From a virus: 31,605 nt of DNA. The translations under genes and the position numbers were made by a program. The stretch spans positions 1 through 31,605 of the IMG/VR virus record IMGVR_UViG_3300009124_001500; one strand, given 5' to 3'. The notes below the pieces were generated by a model that was given only the letters and a program-made list of their open reading frames with translations, was not told where the DNA came from and searched no databases. Below, in pieces: positions 7,671 to 15,880 of this stretch (the first letter of the stretch is position 1; each line of letters opens with the position of its first letter).

Positions 7671-7991
7671 TCAAATAAGTTCAAAATCATTTACCCTGAA
7701 GGTAACTATTCCTTCTTCAACTTTTGCCGTGGCGTCTTTTATCAATATCCTGTCTCCCGGAATCAAATTTTCCTCGATGAAATCTGCTGCTGAACCCCAA
7801 ATCGTGCAATCTATAATAGACTCGTCGGTTCTTCTTGCTTGATTTGCTCGTTTATTGAAAACCCTTACCGAAAACAATAGCCCGTCAGACTGTTTTCCCT
7901 GTGCAAGCTCTTCATCTGATAGCCGTGTTCCATCTCCATGGATGGCTGTTTGACCCCCAATATGTTCGCCAAAAAATGTACATCTGTTCAT
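7671..7991 (-). CDS. ssb: Single-stranded DNA-binding protein
   Basis: A 106-residue OB-fold protein. MNRCTFFGEHIGG is the SSB first strand, LLFSVRVFNKR the second, IIDCTIWGSAADFIEENLIPGDRILI the W-G-x-x-A-x-x-I and G-D-x-x-x-x region, and VTFRVNDFEL the last strand. It coats single strands at the viral fork. Bacterial SSB usually has about 170 residues with an acidic tail for partner binding; this one ends directly after the OB fold, with only Asn-Asp-Phe-Glu-Leu-Ile at the terminus. ATG 7991 has GGAGG five bases upstream. It lies 9 bases after the C-terminal polymerase gene and 11 before the sigma gene. Confidence 0.85.
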   Translation of the reverse strand: MNRCTFFGEHIGGQTAIHGDGTRLSDEELAQGKQSDGLLFSVRVFNKRANQARRTDESIIDCTIWGSAADFIEENLIPGDRILIKDATAKVEEGIVTFRVNDFELI

Positions 7992-8000
7992 GTCAGCCTC

Positions 8001-10367
8001 CTAAATTTCAAAAATGCGATCAACTATGAATGAATTTCTTTCGGCGTCCTTTACCTCGCCAGAGAGTAGCACGGTAGACCTCTCGTATATTATAGCCTTG
8101 TTCTGCTCGTACAAGTCTGGAAATATTACAATATTCTCCAGTTCTCCAGAATTGTCTTCCGCAGAAACAAAAGCCATCAAATCACCCTTGCTTGTTCTGT
8201 GCTCTCGGAGTCTCGTAATCATTGCGGCGATGATGCAATTTCCACGCCTACCTTCGTTCACCTGTAGGCATGTAGCGTTTGCGTGAGATGCATTTGAGCA
8301 CGCCGTTAACTCCGAGTAGTTTATTGCATAACCTAAAAGACGTTCTTCTTCTCGGGCGTAAGTAACTGGACTGTCGCTCAGGTCTCTTCCGGGATTCTGG
8401 AGTCTCAACAGAATCTCTTTAACCTTATTCATTCTGCTAATACGTGAGATAAATCCACCCTCTTTCTTTAGACCTCTTCCTAAGAAACGCTCAATAAGTT
8501 CAGTTACAGACACCTCAAGGACATTGAAGCATTCGCGAATGGAATTAATTTCTCCTTTAGTTAAGCCTTCGCTTATGCACTCAAAATCATGAAGCATTCG
8601 TGTCCTGCTCTGACCAAAACCAGAAAATGCACCAGCGGAGATAAGACTTTTGACAGCCCGTTTATTTACATCTGTAAGGATGTGGATTAAAAGGAGGGTC
8701 CAATTGAATCTTTCTACTGGAATTCCAACGCCTTTAATTTTTTCTCTCAATTTGGCAACGTCTGAAGACCCAACGTTTTTTATATTGCATAAGCCAAAAG
8801 ATATTATATGCTCGTCATTCTCGATCGACATCGTGAAATCTTCTTCGAGAAGTCTAATACTTGGACCTCTAAACAAAATCCCCTCTGACATAGCTGCGAG
8901 GATAAGCTGTCTTTTCTCAAGGTCTGGGTTGATTTTTTCCTTTGCGTCACGCATCCACTCCCTAGTAAATTTAAGAAACCTATAGTACCTTAAATATGCT
9001 GACCAGTAAGAAATTTTTGCATAAGCCACTGCGTGTGATTTATTGAATGAGTATCTAGCTGATTTCTCAATCATGTCAAACACTTTGGTAGAAACATCGT
9101 CCGGTATACCATTTGAGGAGGCACCCTCTAGAAATTTAACCCTGATTTGACTCATTAGGTCAGCTTTCTTTTTACCGATCGCCTTTCTGAGATCATCCGC
9201 CTCCTTTAGATTAAAACCAGCCATTTTCACGGCGATTTCCATCGCTTGCTCCTGATACACAATAACCCCATATGTATTATCTACAACGGAGTCAATTGAC
9301 GGGTGTAGTGATGGAACTTCATCCTTACCGTTCTTTCTGTCGGCGTAATGCTGTGTCATGGATTTTCCGTCAGCAAATGCTTTTAGGCAATTATGAACAA
9401 TAAAATTCCCGGCAATGAAGTTATGGTTTGGGCCCGACATGGAAATATCATAAGTATCTTTAATTCCAACAGATTCATTTCCAGTGTATGTTGCCCATTC
9501 AATGTCATCTGATATAGGTAGATATAAACCATCTCTATTGCTTACTATTTCTTCATTAGAAATTAATCCTTTAGATTGTTTCCTGTGACAATTTGGACAT
9601 AAAAATGCTAAATTTTCATAATGATTATTTGTATGTCTATTCCCGTTTATATGATGAACATCTAAAGTAGTTTCGTCCCATCCGCACATAACACACTCTT
9701 CATGATAATGCTTGTAGCATATCTCATGAAAATAACGTGTTCCTTCAATATTTTTCTGGCGAGGTGCTTTTGGATGATGTCTATTGCAAATTGTATTGGA
9801 TCTAATAGATCTATTATTCTTTTTCTTATAAATTGCAATTCTGTCCCCCGGATCTAAATGTTGCAACTCAACCCATTCCATATCTGATCTTAACAACTTA
9901 TGATCAGCAGTGCATTCAAGGTTGTACCAATCAGGATGGTTATTTTTGCAAGATCCTGACATAGAATATTTCCTTACATTAACACGGAAACACTCTTTCT
10001 TGCCACTGTAAAATACGTCAAGTAAGTTATTTTCTATCGCATTTAATGAACCGCTCGCTTCATCAATGGAATAAATTGTTTCAGGACTTGTCTTGCCGTC
10101 ACACAAGTCTTTGATGCTTTTTCTAACATATCTATGTTTTTTATCTTTGTGTAAATATTTCTGCACTGTTATAAGAGTATCCCCAGAAATACATCCGGGC
10201 CTAATAATACTAATTACATCCGCTAGTTCAAGTATTGACGTCGGCTTGATTGCTTTACACCAGTGCTTACCAAGACTGCCCTCAATTTGAAAACAGCCCT
10301 TTACGCGACCCTCGCCAAACATTCTCCATACGTCTTGATCAGATTCATCTACTTCAGTAATATTCAT
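8001..10367 (-). CDS. dnaE: DNA polymerase III alpha, C-terminal part, with in-frame intein
   Basis: 788 residues, of which 268 are an intein (59-326), leaving about 520 after splicing. Before the intein, FGEGRVKGCFQIEGSLGKHWCKAI matches the 'vFQLEs-gM' region of DnaE, and ADVISIIRPG the polymerase finger motif. After it come DRKNGKDEV, YQEQAMEIAVKMAGF, the Arg-Lys-Ala-Ile-Gly-Lys-Lys helix, FNKSHAVAYAKISYWSAYLRYY, a helix-hairpin-helix (LISAGAFSGFG) and an OB domain (ITRLREHRTSKGDLMAFVSAED). No catalytic aspartate is here: all three lie in the partner gene at 11046-12863. The protein starts exactly where the partner ends in a normal DnaE, so the two should join non-covalently. ATG overlaps the exonuclease stop (ATGA). 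The spliced halves total about 1125 residues, near normal DnaE length (about 1160 in E. coli). Confidence 0.9.
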   Translation of the reverse strand: MNITEVDESDQDVWRMFGEGRVKGCFQIEGSLGKHWCKAIKPTSILELADVISIIRPGCISGDTLITVQKYLHKDKKHRYVRKSIKDLCDGKTSPETIYSIDEASGSLNAIENNLLDVFYSGKKECFRVNVRKYSMSGSCKNNHPDWYNLECTADHKLLRSDMEWVELQHLDPGDRIAIYKKKNNRSIRSNTICNRHHPKAPRQKNIEGTRYFHEICYKHYHEECVMCGWDETTLDVHHINGNRHTNNHYENLAFLCPNCHRKQSKGLISNEEIVSNRDGLYLPISDDIEWATYTGNESVGIKDTYDISMSGPNHNFIAGNFIVHNCLKAFADGKSMTQHYADRKNGKDEVPSLHPSIDSVVDNTYGVIVYQEQAMEIAVKMAGFNLKEADDLRKAIGKKKADLMSQIRVKFLEGASSNGIPDDVSTKVFDMIEKSARYSFNKSHAVAYAKISYWSAYLRYYRFLKFTREWMRDAKEKINPDLEKRQLILAAMSEGILFRGPSIRLLEEDFTMSIENDEHIISFGLCNIKNVGSSDVAKLREKIKGVGIPVERFNWTLLLIHILTDVNKRAVKSLISAGAFSGFGQSRTRMLHDFECISEGLTKGEINSIRECFNVLEVSVTELIERFLGRGLKKEGGFISRISRMNKVKEILLRLQNPGRDLSDSPVTYAREEERLLGYAINYSELTACSNASHANATCLQVNEGRRGNCIIAAMITRLREHRTSKGDLMAFVSAEDNSGELENIVIFPDLYEQNKAIIYERSTVLLSGEVKDAERNSFIVDRIFEI
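9390..10193 (-). mobile_element. Intein with HNH homing endonuclease in the DnaE RPG motif
   Basis: A 268-residue intein between RPG and the next Cys of the polymerase. Splicing block A is CISGDTLITV with Cys1. Block B is LECTADHKLL (Thr95-x-x-His98). Blocks F and G are DTYDISMSGPNHNFIAGNFIVHN, split here as DTYDISMSG then PNHNFIAGNFIVHN, ending in His267-Asn268, followed by Cys+1 of the host protein. All residues needed for standard splicing are present. The middle (about 165-210) is an HNH nuclease: Cys167-x2-Cys170, DVHHINGN (His180, His181), NLAF, Cys199-x2-Cys202. The host sequence reads RPG-CLKAFADGKS when the element is removed. Base composition looks more A+T-rich than the flanks, especially about 9540-9850 (by eye, not counted), which fits recent transfer. 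Confidence 0.92.
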
Positions 10368-11035
10368 CTAAGTCCCTTGAGTGAATTCTTAAAGGTAAGC
10401 CCGGACGCGAATCTTCTCAGATGGTTTTGCGTTCTACAAAAAACCTCCGCGGTCATTATTACGTCAGACATTGCATCGTGTGCAACACCCTTCGCATAAC
10501 CCATATGTCCGCGAATCAGGTTATCGGCAGATAGCGAGTTTACGTCCTTGTTGTTTTCGAACAGGCAAAACATAATTGGCAAAAGGTCGACGCTATAAAA
10601 CCTATTGAAGATATTTGGCCTTCCGTCCTTTTCTGGACCAAACTCTCTACACAACCTAGCCGCAATCACGGAGTCGAACTTATCTATATTGTATCCAACG
10701 GAAATTGGAGTATTCCAGTCGTTTTTCCTATAATTGTGTTCATTCACATAGGCCGCAAAGTTTTGCCAAACAGACTTTGCTGACGGTGCATCCCTGAGCA
10801 TCTCCTCCGTCTTTCCATGTACTCTTATCGACTCTTGTGTGAGTGGATCGACACCCATTTCTGAACATTTCGCATGGTCAAACTCTATCCTGATTAAAGA
10901 CTGGAACTCAGACCCCGGTTTAATTTCAAGTTTTCGCCCATTTATCGCAACTGCTGCAATTTGCACCGCCTGGGTTGTATCTGGGTTCGCCGATGTAGTT
11001 TCAAAGTCGTAAACAATATAGTCTCTGTAATTCAC
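10364..11035 (-). CDS. dnaQ: DnaQ-like 3'-5' exonuclease (DEDDh), between the two polymerase halves
   Basis: A 223-residue exonuclease. Exo I is IVYDFETTS (Asp-x-Glu near residues 10-12), Exo II is SVGYNIDKFDSVIA, and Exo III is VAHDAMSDVIMTAEVF, with the His-x4-Asp spacing of the DEDDh class (DnaQ, proofreading epsilon). It probably removes mispaired bases for the split polymerase, whose own PHP domain looks degraded. The start is GTG (11035-11033) with GAGGAG six bases upstream; no ATG lies before the Exo I motif, so GTG is required. It follows the N-terminal polymerase gene by 10 bases and overlaps the C-terminal gene by ATGA, so all three should be made together. Confidence 0.85.
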   Translation of the reverse strand: MNYRDYIVYDFETTSANPDTTQAVQIAAVAINGRKLEIKPGSEFQSLIRIEFDHAKCSEMGVDPLTQESIRVHGKTEEMLRDAPSAKSVWQNFAAYVNEHNYRKNDWNTPISVGYNIDKFDSVIAARLCREFGPEKDGRPNIFNRFYSVDLLPIMFCLFENNKDVNSLSADNLIRGHMGYAKGVAHDAMSDVIMTAEVFCRTQNHLRRFASGLTFKNSLKGLR

Positions 11036-11045
11036 GAGTCACTCC

Positions 11046-12863
11046 TCATTCTTCTGCTGTTCTTGCTATTTTTCCAAGTATTGATAACCCAAGGATATCA
11101 AATTTAACACAACCAATAGATTCTAAGTCATTCATTTCCATACCGGCAATCTTCTCAGAGCCTCTAGAAGCCTTTACCATTGGACATATGTCATCTAGAT
11201 TATCTGATGCGATCACAACGCCAGCAGCATGTTTTCCCTGTGTCTTAAAGATGCCTTCCATACGCATAGCTTGATTGAACTCTCTTGCATATTGCCCCTC
11301 TAGGACACCCTCGTTATTGATCCAGCAATAGTCGGCCAATGACTCCCTGTCATTTTCTAGCGTCCATCTAATAACTGAAGGGTCTTCCATTTCCTCTAAA
11401 AGGTCTGAAATGGCAGACTCCGACTGAATAGCCTCTGTTATTCTATTCATTTCGTCGAAAGTGCATGACTCATTTGTCCTCAAAACCTCTTTTAATATTG
11501 ATCTTCCAGCAAGCCTTCCAAATGTTAGCATTTGGCAGACCCTTGAGTCTCCGTATTTTCCTCTAAGGTACTTAATTACTTCGTCTCTATATTCTGGAGG
11601 GAAGTCGACATCAATATCAGGGAGTGATACATGATCCTCTGTATTTCTACCCTCATTATAAAACCGCTCAAAAATCAAACCATATTCGATTGGGTCAATT
11701 AACGTAATGCCTGTTAGATAACAGACTAACGATCCACCTCCAGAACCCCTGCCGGGACCAACCAAGCACCCAAGACGTTTAAAGTGGTTCACGTAGTCTT
11801 GTACAATCAGAAAGTACCCAGCAAGCTCCGCCTTCTCGATTACAGAAAGTTCGCTAAGTACCCTGTCCCTATAGATACTAACCTTTTCCTCGGGTATTTT
11901 GTTAAGTAATAACTTTTTCCATCCATCTCTACAGAGTTGCTTCAGGTATTCGTTCTCCGATTCGCCGTTCGGCGTTTCAAAGTGTGGAAGGCGTGGGCGT
12001 GAAAGTATTTCAATATCTTCGCACAGTTCAACAATCTCTTCAAGGTTTGCTCTTGCTGTCTCGTTGTACCACTCGGCAATCTGAGCCATTGATTTGATAT
12101 TGTAAGAACTTCTTCTGATAAATTTCAGCAGGTTTATATCTTGAGTCTCGTCTATTTTTTCAGCCAGTTTTCGTAGAGTTGTCTTCAGCCTTACGCACAC
12201 AAGAACTCTGTGATCAACAGCGTCTAGTCGATCGGGGTAGTAACTTGACGTATCTGGTATGACGCAATCTAAGCCGTGTAACATATTACCAAGAACCGAG
12301 ATCACTGGAAAGCTATCGTCACCAGGGCTTAAATCTATTTCGACGTAATAGTGTGAGAATATAGATCTTGCATTAGAAATATAGGCGTCAAGATCCCATT
12401 CGCTGCTTATACAGCCGCTGACAGAGTCTGCGTCTAGTGCGTTGAAGACGCACTCTAGGCTGCTAAACATGTTGTGAAAAAGCCGACTTCCCACATACCC
12501 ATCGATGCACACGAAATTTGATGGTGTTATTGATGACAGTAGATTATCAAATGGTATTTTTGGGTATCTGTCATAATTTTCTTCTGAGTTAGCAATTGAA
12601 GTGACGTTTAGTAACTCACGCCACGCCTCTTTATTCCTGCATATCAGCGTAATTGAACCACCATCAGACAATACAATTTCTGACCCTATAATTGGCTTGA
12701 TTCCGTTTTTTTTACAGCATTGAATAAACTTTACGCAGCCGCTGATTGTCGCGAAGTCTGTCAGACCTGCATAACAATAACCAAGGTCTTTGGCTTTCCC
12801 AACTATCTGTTCGACCCTTGACGTTGACAACGTCAAAGAATAGTGGCTTTTGTTTCTAAGCAT
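11046..12863 (-). CDS. dnaE: DNA polymerase III alpha, N-terminal part (PHP + catalytic palm)
   Basis: 605 residues. Residues 1-200 are the PHP domain (LGYCYAGLTDFATISGCVKF, GIKPIIGSE), but the first His-x-His metal site of active PHP domains is reduced to one His (KSHYSL), so it is probably inactive. GPGRGSGGGSLVCYL (369-383) is the nucleotide-binding turn. PDIDVDF (415-421) gives Asp416 and Asp418, HAAGVVI follows at 545-551, and VKFDILGL gives Asp589, so the three metal-binding aspartates of the polymerase site are all here. The protein ends 16 residues later, at LSILGKIARTAEE, where an ordinary DnaE simply continues. The missing part (thumb-proximal fingers, helix-hairpin-helix, OB) is encoded at 8001-10367. 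It follows a Cas4-like nuclease gene by 42 bases. Confidence 0.92.
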   Translation of the reverse strand: MLRNKSHYSLTLSTSRVEQIVGKAKDLGYCYAGLTDFATISGCVKFIQCCKKNGIKPIIGSEIVLSDGGSITLICRNKEAWRELLNVTSIANSEENYDRYPKIPFDNLLSSITPSNFVCIDGYVGSRLFHNMFSSLECVFNALDADSVSGCISSEWDLDAYISNARSIFSHYYVEIDLSPGDDSFPVISVLGNMLHGLDCVIPDTSSYYPDRLDAVDHRVLVCVRLKTTLRKLAEKIDETQDINLLKFIRRSSYNIKSMAQIAEWYNETARANLEEIVELCEDIEILSRPRLPHFETPNGESENEYLKQLCRDGWKKLLLNKIPEEKVSIYRDRVLSELSVIEKAELAGYFLIVQDYVNHFKRLGCLVGPGRGSGGGSLVCYLTGITLIDPIEYGLIFERFYNEGRNTEDHVSLPDIDVDFPPEYRDEVIKYLRGKYGDSRVCQMLTFGRLAGRSILKEVLRTNESCTFDEMNRITEAIQSESAISDLLEEMEDPSVIRWTLENDRESLADYCWINNEGVLEGQYAREFNQAMRMEGIFKTQGKHAAGVVIASDNLDDICPMVKASRGSEKIAGMEMNDLESIGCVKFDILGLSILGKIARTAEE

Positions 12864-12905
12864 AGTTTTCTCGAATTCTTGTTGGTTTGTACTTTACCGT
12901 ATGAT

Positions 12906-13916
12906 TCATTTGTCGCTTCCCTCAAGCCTTCCACCGCCAGCACCATACTTGCCAATTTTATCCAGACTGGCGTGATTGGCGACTACATAATCCATCCCTC
13001 TTGATCGTATCATCCCGTGGAAGTGTTGGCAAGTACTAATTCCAGTATTTTCGTATTCTTGGGAAAATTTGCACAATAGTCGGCACTTGAAGTCGGTATG
13101 GCTAGGAGATATTTGCTTCGGAAGATTTGTTCGCTTTATTTCTTCGAACTTCTGTCGTAGCATCTGTTCAGCTTTTTCGTAGTCTTCATCACTAAAAACA
13201 ATATCAAAAACGCCGCCGTGATTAACATAATAAATGGAAACATAAAACGTCCTGTCTGGGAAAATATTTCTTAATGCGTAGTAGTATAGCAGCAACTGCT
13301 TGTCTTCACACAGGTCTTCATATGTTTTTTCTTTTCCTGTTGCCCAGTTCTTTCTTTGCCCGGTCTTGTAATCAAGAACCTGAAAGTACATACCTTCCTC
13401 GCGTATGATTACGTCAACCGTTCCCTTGAGAGACAAGTATCCATCAAAAACAGTGTCGCCAACCTCGTAATGGTACTTGGCCCAATCTTTTCTTATTTCA
13501 AAGTCAAAGAATTGCTCTGTCGCCTCTATGTTTTGATTTCTTGGGTCCATCACGCCATCATTGAACGCCAACGCCTTCTCTACCCATCGAACACATTGAC
13601 GAAAGTCGGCCTCGTCAAGGCCAACGTCTTCCTCGTGGCTTTTGTAGTAATCAAAACAAACTCTTGTTACAAAATCGATATCGTCGCATTCAGAAAAAGT
13701 CATATCCTGAATATCGTCGTTTTTTAGTTTTCTCTTCTTTTTTCTCTGAGCTATGGATTTATCGGCAAGGACTTGCATAACGCGATGAAAAATTGTTCCC
13801 ATCACCGCCTTTTTGTTGGTTTTGTCTTTCATCCCAAGAACGTACTGGAAAAAGTATTTCATCTGACACATTTCGTAGGTGCCTAGAGATGAAGACCTAT
13901 GGTAACAAATTATCAT
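12906..13916 (-). CDS. Cas4/RecB-like PD-(D/E)XK nuclease with probable Fe-S cysteines
   Basis: 336 residues. The N-terminus has S-x-L-x-x-Y-x-x-C (Cys17) and MGTIFHRVM (His44). The nuclease core is GTVDVI (Asp168), VLDYKTG (Asp182, Lys184) and a Gln helix (EDKQLLLYYYAL, Gln207). Near the end are Cys278, Cys282 and Cys296. One early cysteine plus three late ones is the iron-sulphur pattern of Cas4 and AddB-type nucleases. The likely role is a single-strand exonuclease in replication-linked recombination, or degradation of host DNA. No CRISPR array or cas1/cas2 is nearby, so an adaptation role is unlikely. ATG 13916 has AGGA six bases upstream. It lies between dNMP kinase and polymerase genes. 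Confidence 0.78.
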   Translation of the reverse strand: MIICYHRSSSLGTYEMCQMKYFFQYVLGMKDKTNKKAVMGTIFHRVMQVLADKSIAQRKKKRKLKNDDIQDMTFSECDDIDFVTRVCFDYYKSHEEDVGLDEADFRQCVRWVEKALAFNDGVMDPRNQNIEATEQFFDFEIRKDWAKYHYEVGDTVFDGYLSLKGTVDVIIREEGMYFQVLDYKTGQRKNWATGKEKTYEDLCEDKQLLLYYYALRNIFPDRTFYVSIYYVNHGGVFDIVFSDEDYEKAEQMLRQKFEEIKRTNLPKQISPSHTDFKCRLLCKFSQEYENTGISTCQHFHGMIRSRGMDYVVANHASLDKIGKYGAGGGRLEGSDK

Positions 13917-13931
13917 CTATATTCCTAACTG

Positions 13932-14834
13932 TTATCTAAGTTCAAATCGCTTTGGAGAGGTTGTAAATTTTCCATCCGCATTTCTTTTCTGGCTCCCGAA
14001 GTTTTTCATCCTTTGTATACATCCAAGTCTTACAAGTTCTTCCAGTAATGACTCGCATGACTCCTCAATAGTCATTGATTGGTTTTCAATAACACCATCA
14101 AATTCATGGTATCTGTCTAACTGTATCTCGCTCTCGTGAGAGCTTTCGTGAGAGCTTTCGTGTATAGATCTTTTCAGCCTGATGACTTTTCCGCCAGCAT
14201 TTTGGACTGCTTTCGCCTCGTTGACAAATCTGCAGTCAGATATTACAGCGACTGGTGGTGCATCCTCAGCAATCCTAGATATACAGTCATTAACCCACAC
14301 TGGCTCATAAATCTTACGCATAACATCTGTACCAAAATACTGCATAAATTCACGAGCGGTCATTGGGCCACGACTTCTTGGTGCAATCGTGTAGAACGCA
14401 TTGCCTAAAGACTCAGTATAATCTGTGTCAATCTTTACATGACCCGGCATGTTTTCCCATAACAAATGCTCCTGAATCTGATTCTTTTGCTCGTCAGTTC
14501 CGTACAAGCATTCGTAAGGAATTCTAAAAAGCGTCATGCAGATCTCTTTCAGTGAATCTGCAAAGTTATACTCTCTGACAAACGGCCATATATTGTCCTC
14601 GGCATACCTGTAAAACTGGTGATTCCTTTGCGAGAGATCCATAAATCCCTCTGTCGAGGCCTGTTTTCCATTCTCGTCGACGTAATCAAATTCAACGAAA
14701 AGTTCCCCAGTTTCTGGGTGAATCGAAAATCTATTGATCGATTCGCTTCGAAGCATTTCATAACCATGAATGAAATTAGAAAGAGTCCCTTTTCCGGACT
14801 GCTTTTTCCCGCATAGTGCTATTATTACAGTCAT
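13932..14834 (-). CDS. Deoxynucleoside monophosphate kinase
   Basis: 300 residues. A P-loop sits at residues 9-17 (GKKQSGKGT). FADSLKEICMTLFRIPYECLYGTDEQKN, the MTAREFMQYFGTDVMR helix with NDCISRI, and VISDCRFVNEAKAVQNAGGKVIRLKR match T4 gp1-type dNMP kinases, which phosphorylate dNMPs to dNDPs and handle modified as well as normal bases. This fits with ribonucleotide reductase and the MazG-like protein upstream as a dNTP supply path. The conserved H-x-S-E segment is expanded into three HES copies by a 12-base repeat (14134-14162). ATG 14834 shares one base with the primase stop (TGATG), with AAGG nine bases upstream; the TTG one codon earlier is not needed. Confidence 0.85.
   Translation of the reverse strand: MTVIIALCGKKQSGKGTLSNFIHGYEMLRSESINRFSIHPETGELFVEFDYVDENGKQASTEGFMDLSQRNHQFYRYAEDNIWPFVREYNFADSLKEICMTLFRIPYECLYGTDEQKNQIQEHLLWENMPGHVKIDTDYTESLGNAFYTIAPRSRGPMTAREFMQYFGTDVMRKIYEPVWVNDCISRIAEDAPPVAVISDCRFVNEAKAVQNAGGKVIRLKRSIHESSHESSHESEIQLDRYHEFDGVIENQSMTIEESCESLLEELVRLGCIQRMKNFGSQKRNADGKFTTSPKRFELR
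14134..14162 (-). repeat. 12-base tandem repeat inside the dNMP kinase gene
   Basis: The unit TCGTGAGAGCTT (+ strand) occurs twice exactly, followed by TCGTG, giving 2.4 copies. In the reading frame each unit encodes His-Glu-Ser-Ser, so the protein reads HESSHESSHESE where relatives have a single His-x-Ser-Glu. Units of 12 bases keep frame, so copy number can change without breaking the gene. Confidence 0.9.
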
Positions 14835-15880
14835 CAATATTTACCTTCTATCTGGGGCTTTATGTCCGAATTTATCTCTTTTACCGACATATCACCAACA
14901 TCATTGAAACTACCCAACTCAACCCTGCTCACATTAAACAACACCCCGAGCCTATTCTCAATGTCTTGATAGCAGGTATTTCCAGCATCATCATTGTCTG
15001 TTATTACAACGATGTTAGAAACTCCAGTTGACTGTATTAAGAACTCTTGAGAGTCGCTTAGTTTTGACCCAAAAATTCCTACCGCGTTTCTTATTCCAGC
15101 TTCCCACAATCGTATTACATCACCAGCCCCTTCGACAACTATTATAGTCGCAGTCTCTTTGATTCGTTTTATTGCTTTGCCGTGATTGTACAAAAAGTTT
15201 GATTTACTGAACCCCTTCTGATTTATCCACTTGGAGGAGTTCTGTCTTACCGATCTCCCGATACAGCCGACCATATATGTGTCATCAGAATCATAAACTG
15301 GAAACACGATGCGTCCGCACATCTTGCTTTCACGGGCAATACAAAGTCCGACATCAAATTCATTCAGTGCTTCTTCCGTGAAGCCCCTTGACAGATAGTA
15401 CTGTGATGGAAAAGTCAGATGCCTACGCACACGATCTCTGGTTATTTTTCTCCCCTGCGTTATTGATTTCCTTTTGGTTTTTCTTTTTGCGGTAGCGGAC
15501 TGGTTTTCAGTATTCAATTCTACGCCAGAGCAAAACTCTTCGCAGAAATCAATAACCTTGCGAAAGTTTAACTGCTTGTCTCTCTTTTTTTCTAGAAGCA
15601 TCCATGTTAGTGATATAACATCCTTTCCAGGTTTTTCGTCATGGCATGATTTTGTATTACAAAACCAACGACCATACCTACCCTGCTCCGATTCATCAAT
15701 GTTAATGTTGAATGCTGAGGGATTATCCCCCTCATGAACTGGACAACACCCAACCAGTAAATCATCGCACTCAAACAACGAATCAGATAAATCAAAGTAT
15801 TCTAGTAAATCAGAAAAGCGTCTCATCATTTTGATTCGCAGGTCGCGAATCTTCTGATTCCGGGAAGCCTCTTGTTGCAT
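14834..15880 (-). CDS. DnaG-like primase (zinc finger + TOPRIM)
   Basis: 348 residues. A CHC2-like zinc finger is formed by Cys46, His49, Cys74 and Cys79 or His80 (GCCPVHEGDNPSAFNI ... RWFCNTKSCHD). The N-terminal part of the catalytic core contains YYLSRGFTEEALNEFDVG and RIVFPVYD. The TOPRIM part has VVEGAGDVIRLWEAG (Glu250) and VVITDNDDAG (Asp295, Asp297), the metal-binding acidic residues. It should lay RNA primers at the fork. At 348 residues it is shorter than bacterial DnaG (about 580), lacking the helicase-binding C-terminal domain. ATG 15880 has GGGAG about ten bases upstream but overlaps the helicase end by 71 bases; ATG 15829 is an alternative without a clear ribosome site. Confidence 0.87.
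   Translation of the reverse strand: MQQEASRNQKIRDLRIKMMRRFSDLLEYFDLSDSLFECDDLLVGCCPVHEGDNPSAFNINIDESEQGRYGRWFCNTKSCHDEKPGKDVISLTWMLLEKKRDKQLNFRKVIDFCEEFCSGVELNTENQSATAKRKTKRKSITQGRKITRDRVRRHLTFPSQYYLSRGFTEEALNEFDVGLCIARESKMCGRIVFPVYDSDDTYMVGCIGRSVRQNSSKWINQKGFSKSNFLYNHGKAIKRIKETATIIVVEGAGDVIRLWEAGIRNAVGIFGSKLSDSQEFLIQSTGVSNIVVITDNDDAGNTCYQDIENRLGVLFNVSRVELGSFNDVGDMSVKEINSDIKPQIEGKY

Noticed and set aside
8650-8985. Plus-strand open frame of 111 codons opposite the polymerase
   Set aside because: Fully antisense to conserved DnaE sequence; no ribosome site or motif.
9390-10193. HNH gene as a free-standing or intron-encoded endonuclease
   Set aside because: It is in frame with the polymerase and has all intein splicing blocks, so an intein explains it better.
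10364-11046. Trans-splicing split intein joining the two polymerase halves
   Set aside because: No N-intein follows the end of the first half (LSILGKIARTAEE then stop) and no C-intein precedes the start of the second (MNITEVDESD).
10364-12863. Polymerase split as a simple frameshift or sequencing error
   Set aside because: A complete exonuclease gene with its own start site separates the halves, so a single base change cannot explain it.
13356-13727. Open frame on the plus strand, 123 codons
   Set aside because: It lies wholly inside the Cas4-like nuclease gene, whose motifs are clear, and its product has no recognisable domain.
12906-13916. CRISPR-Cas locus
   Set aside because: Cas4-like gene only; no repeat-spacer array and no cas1 or cas2.
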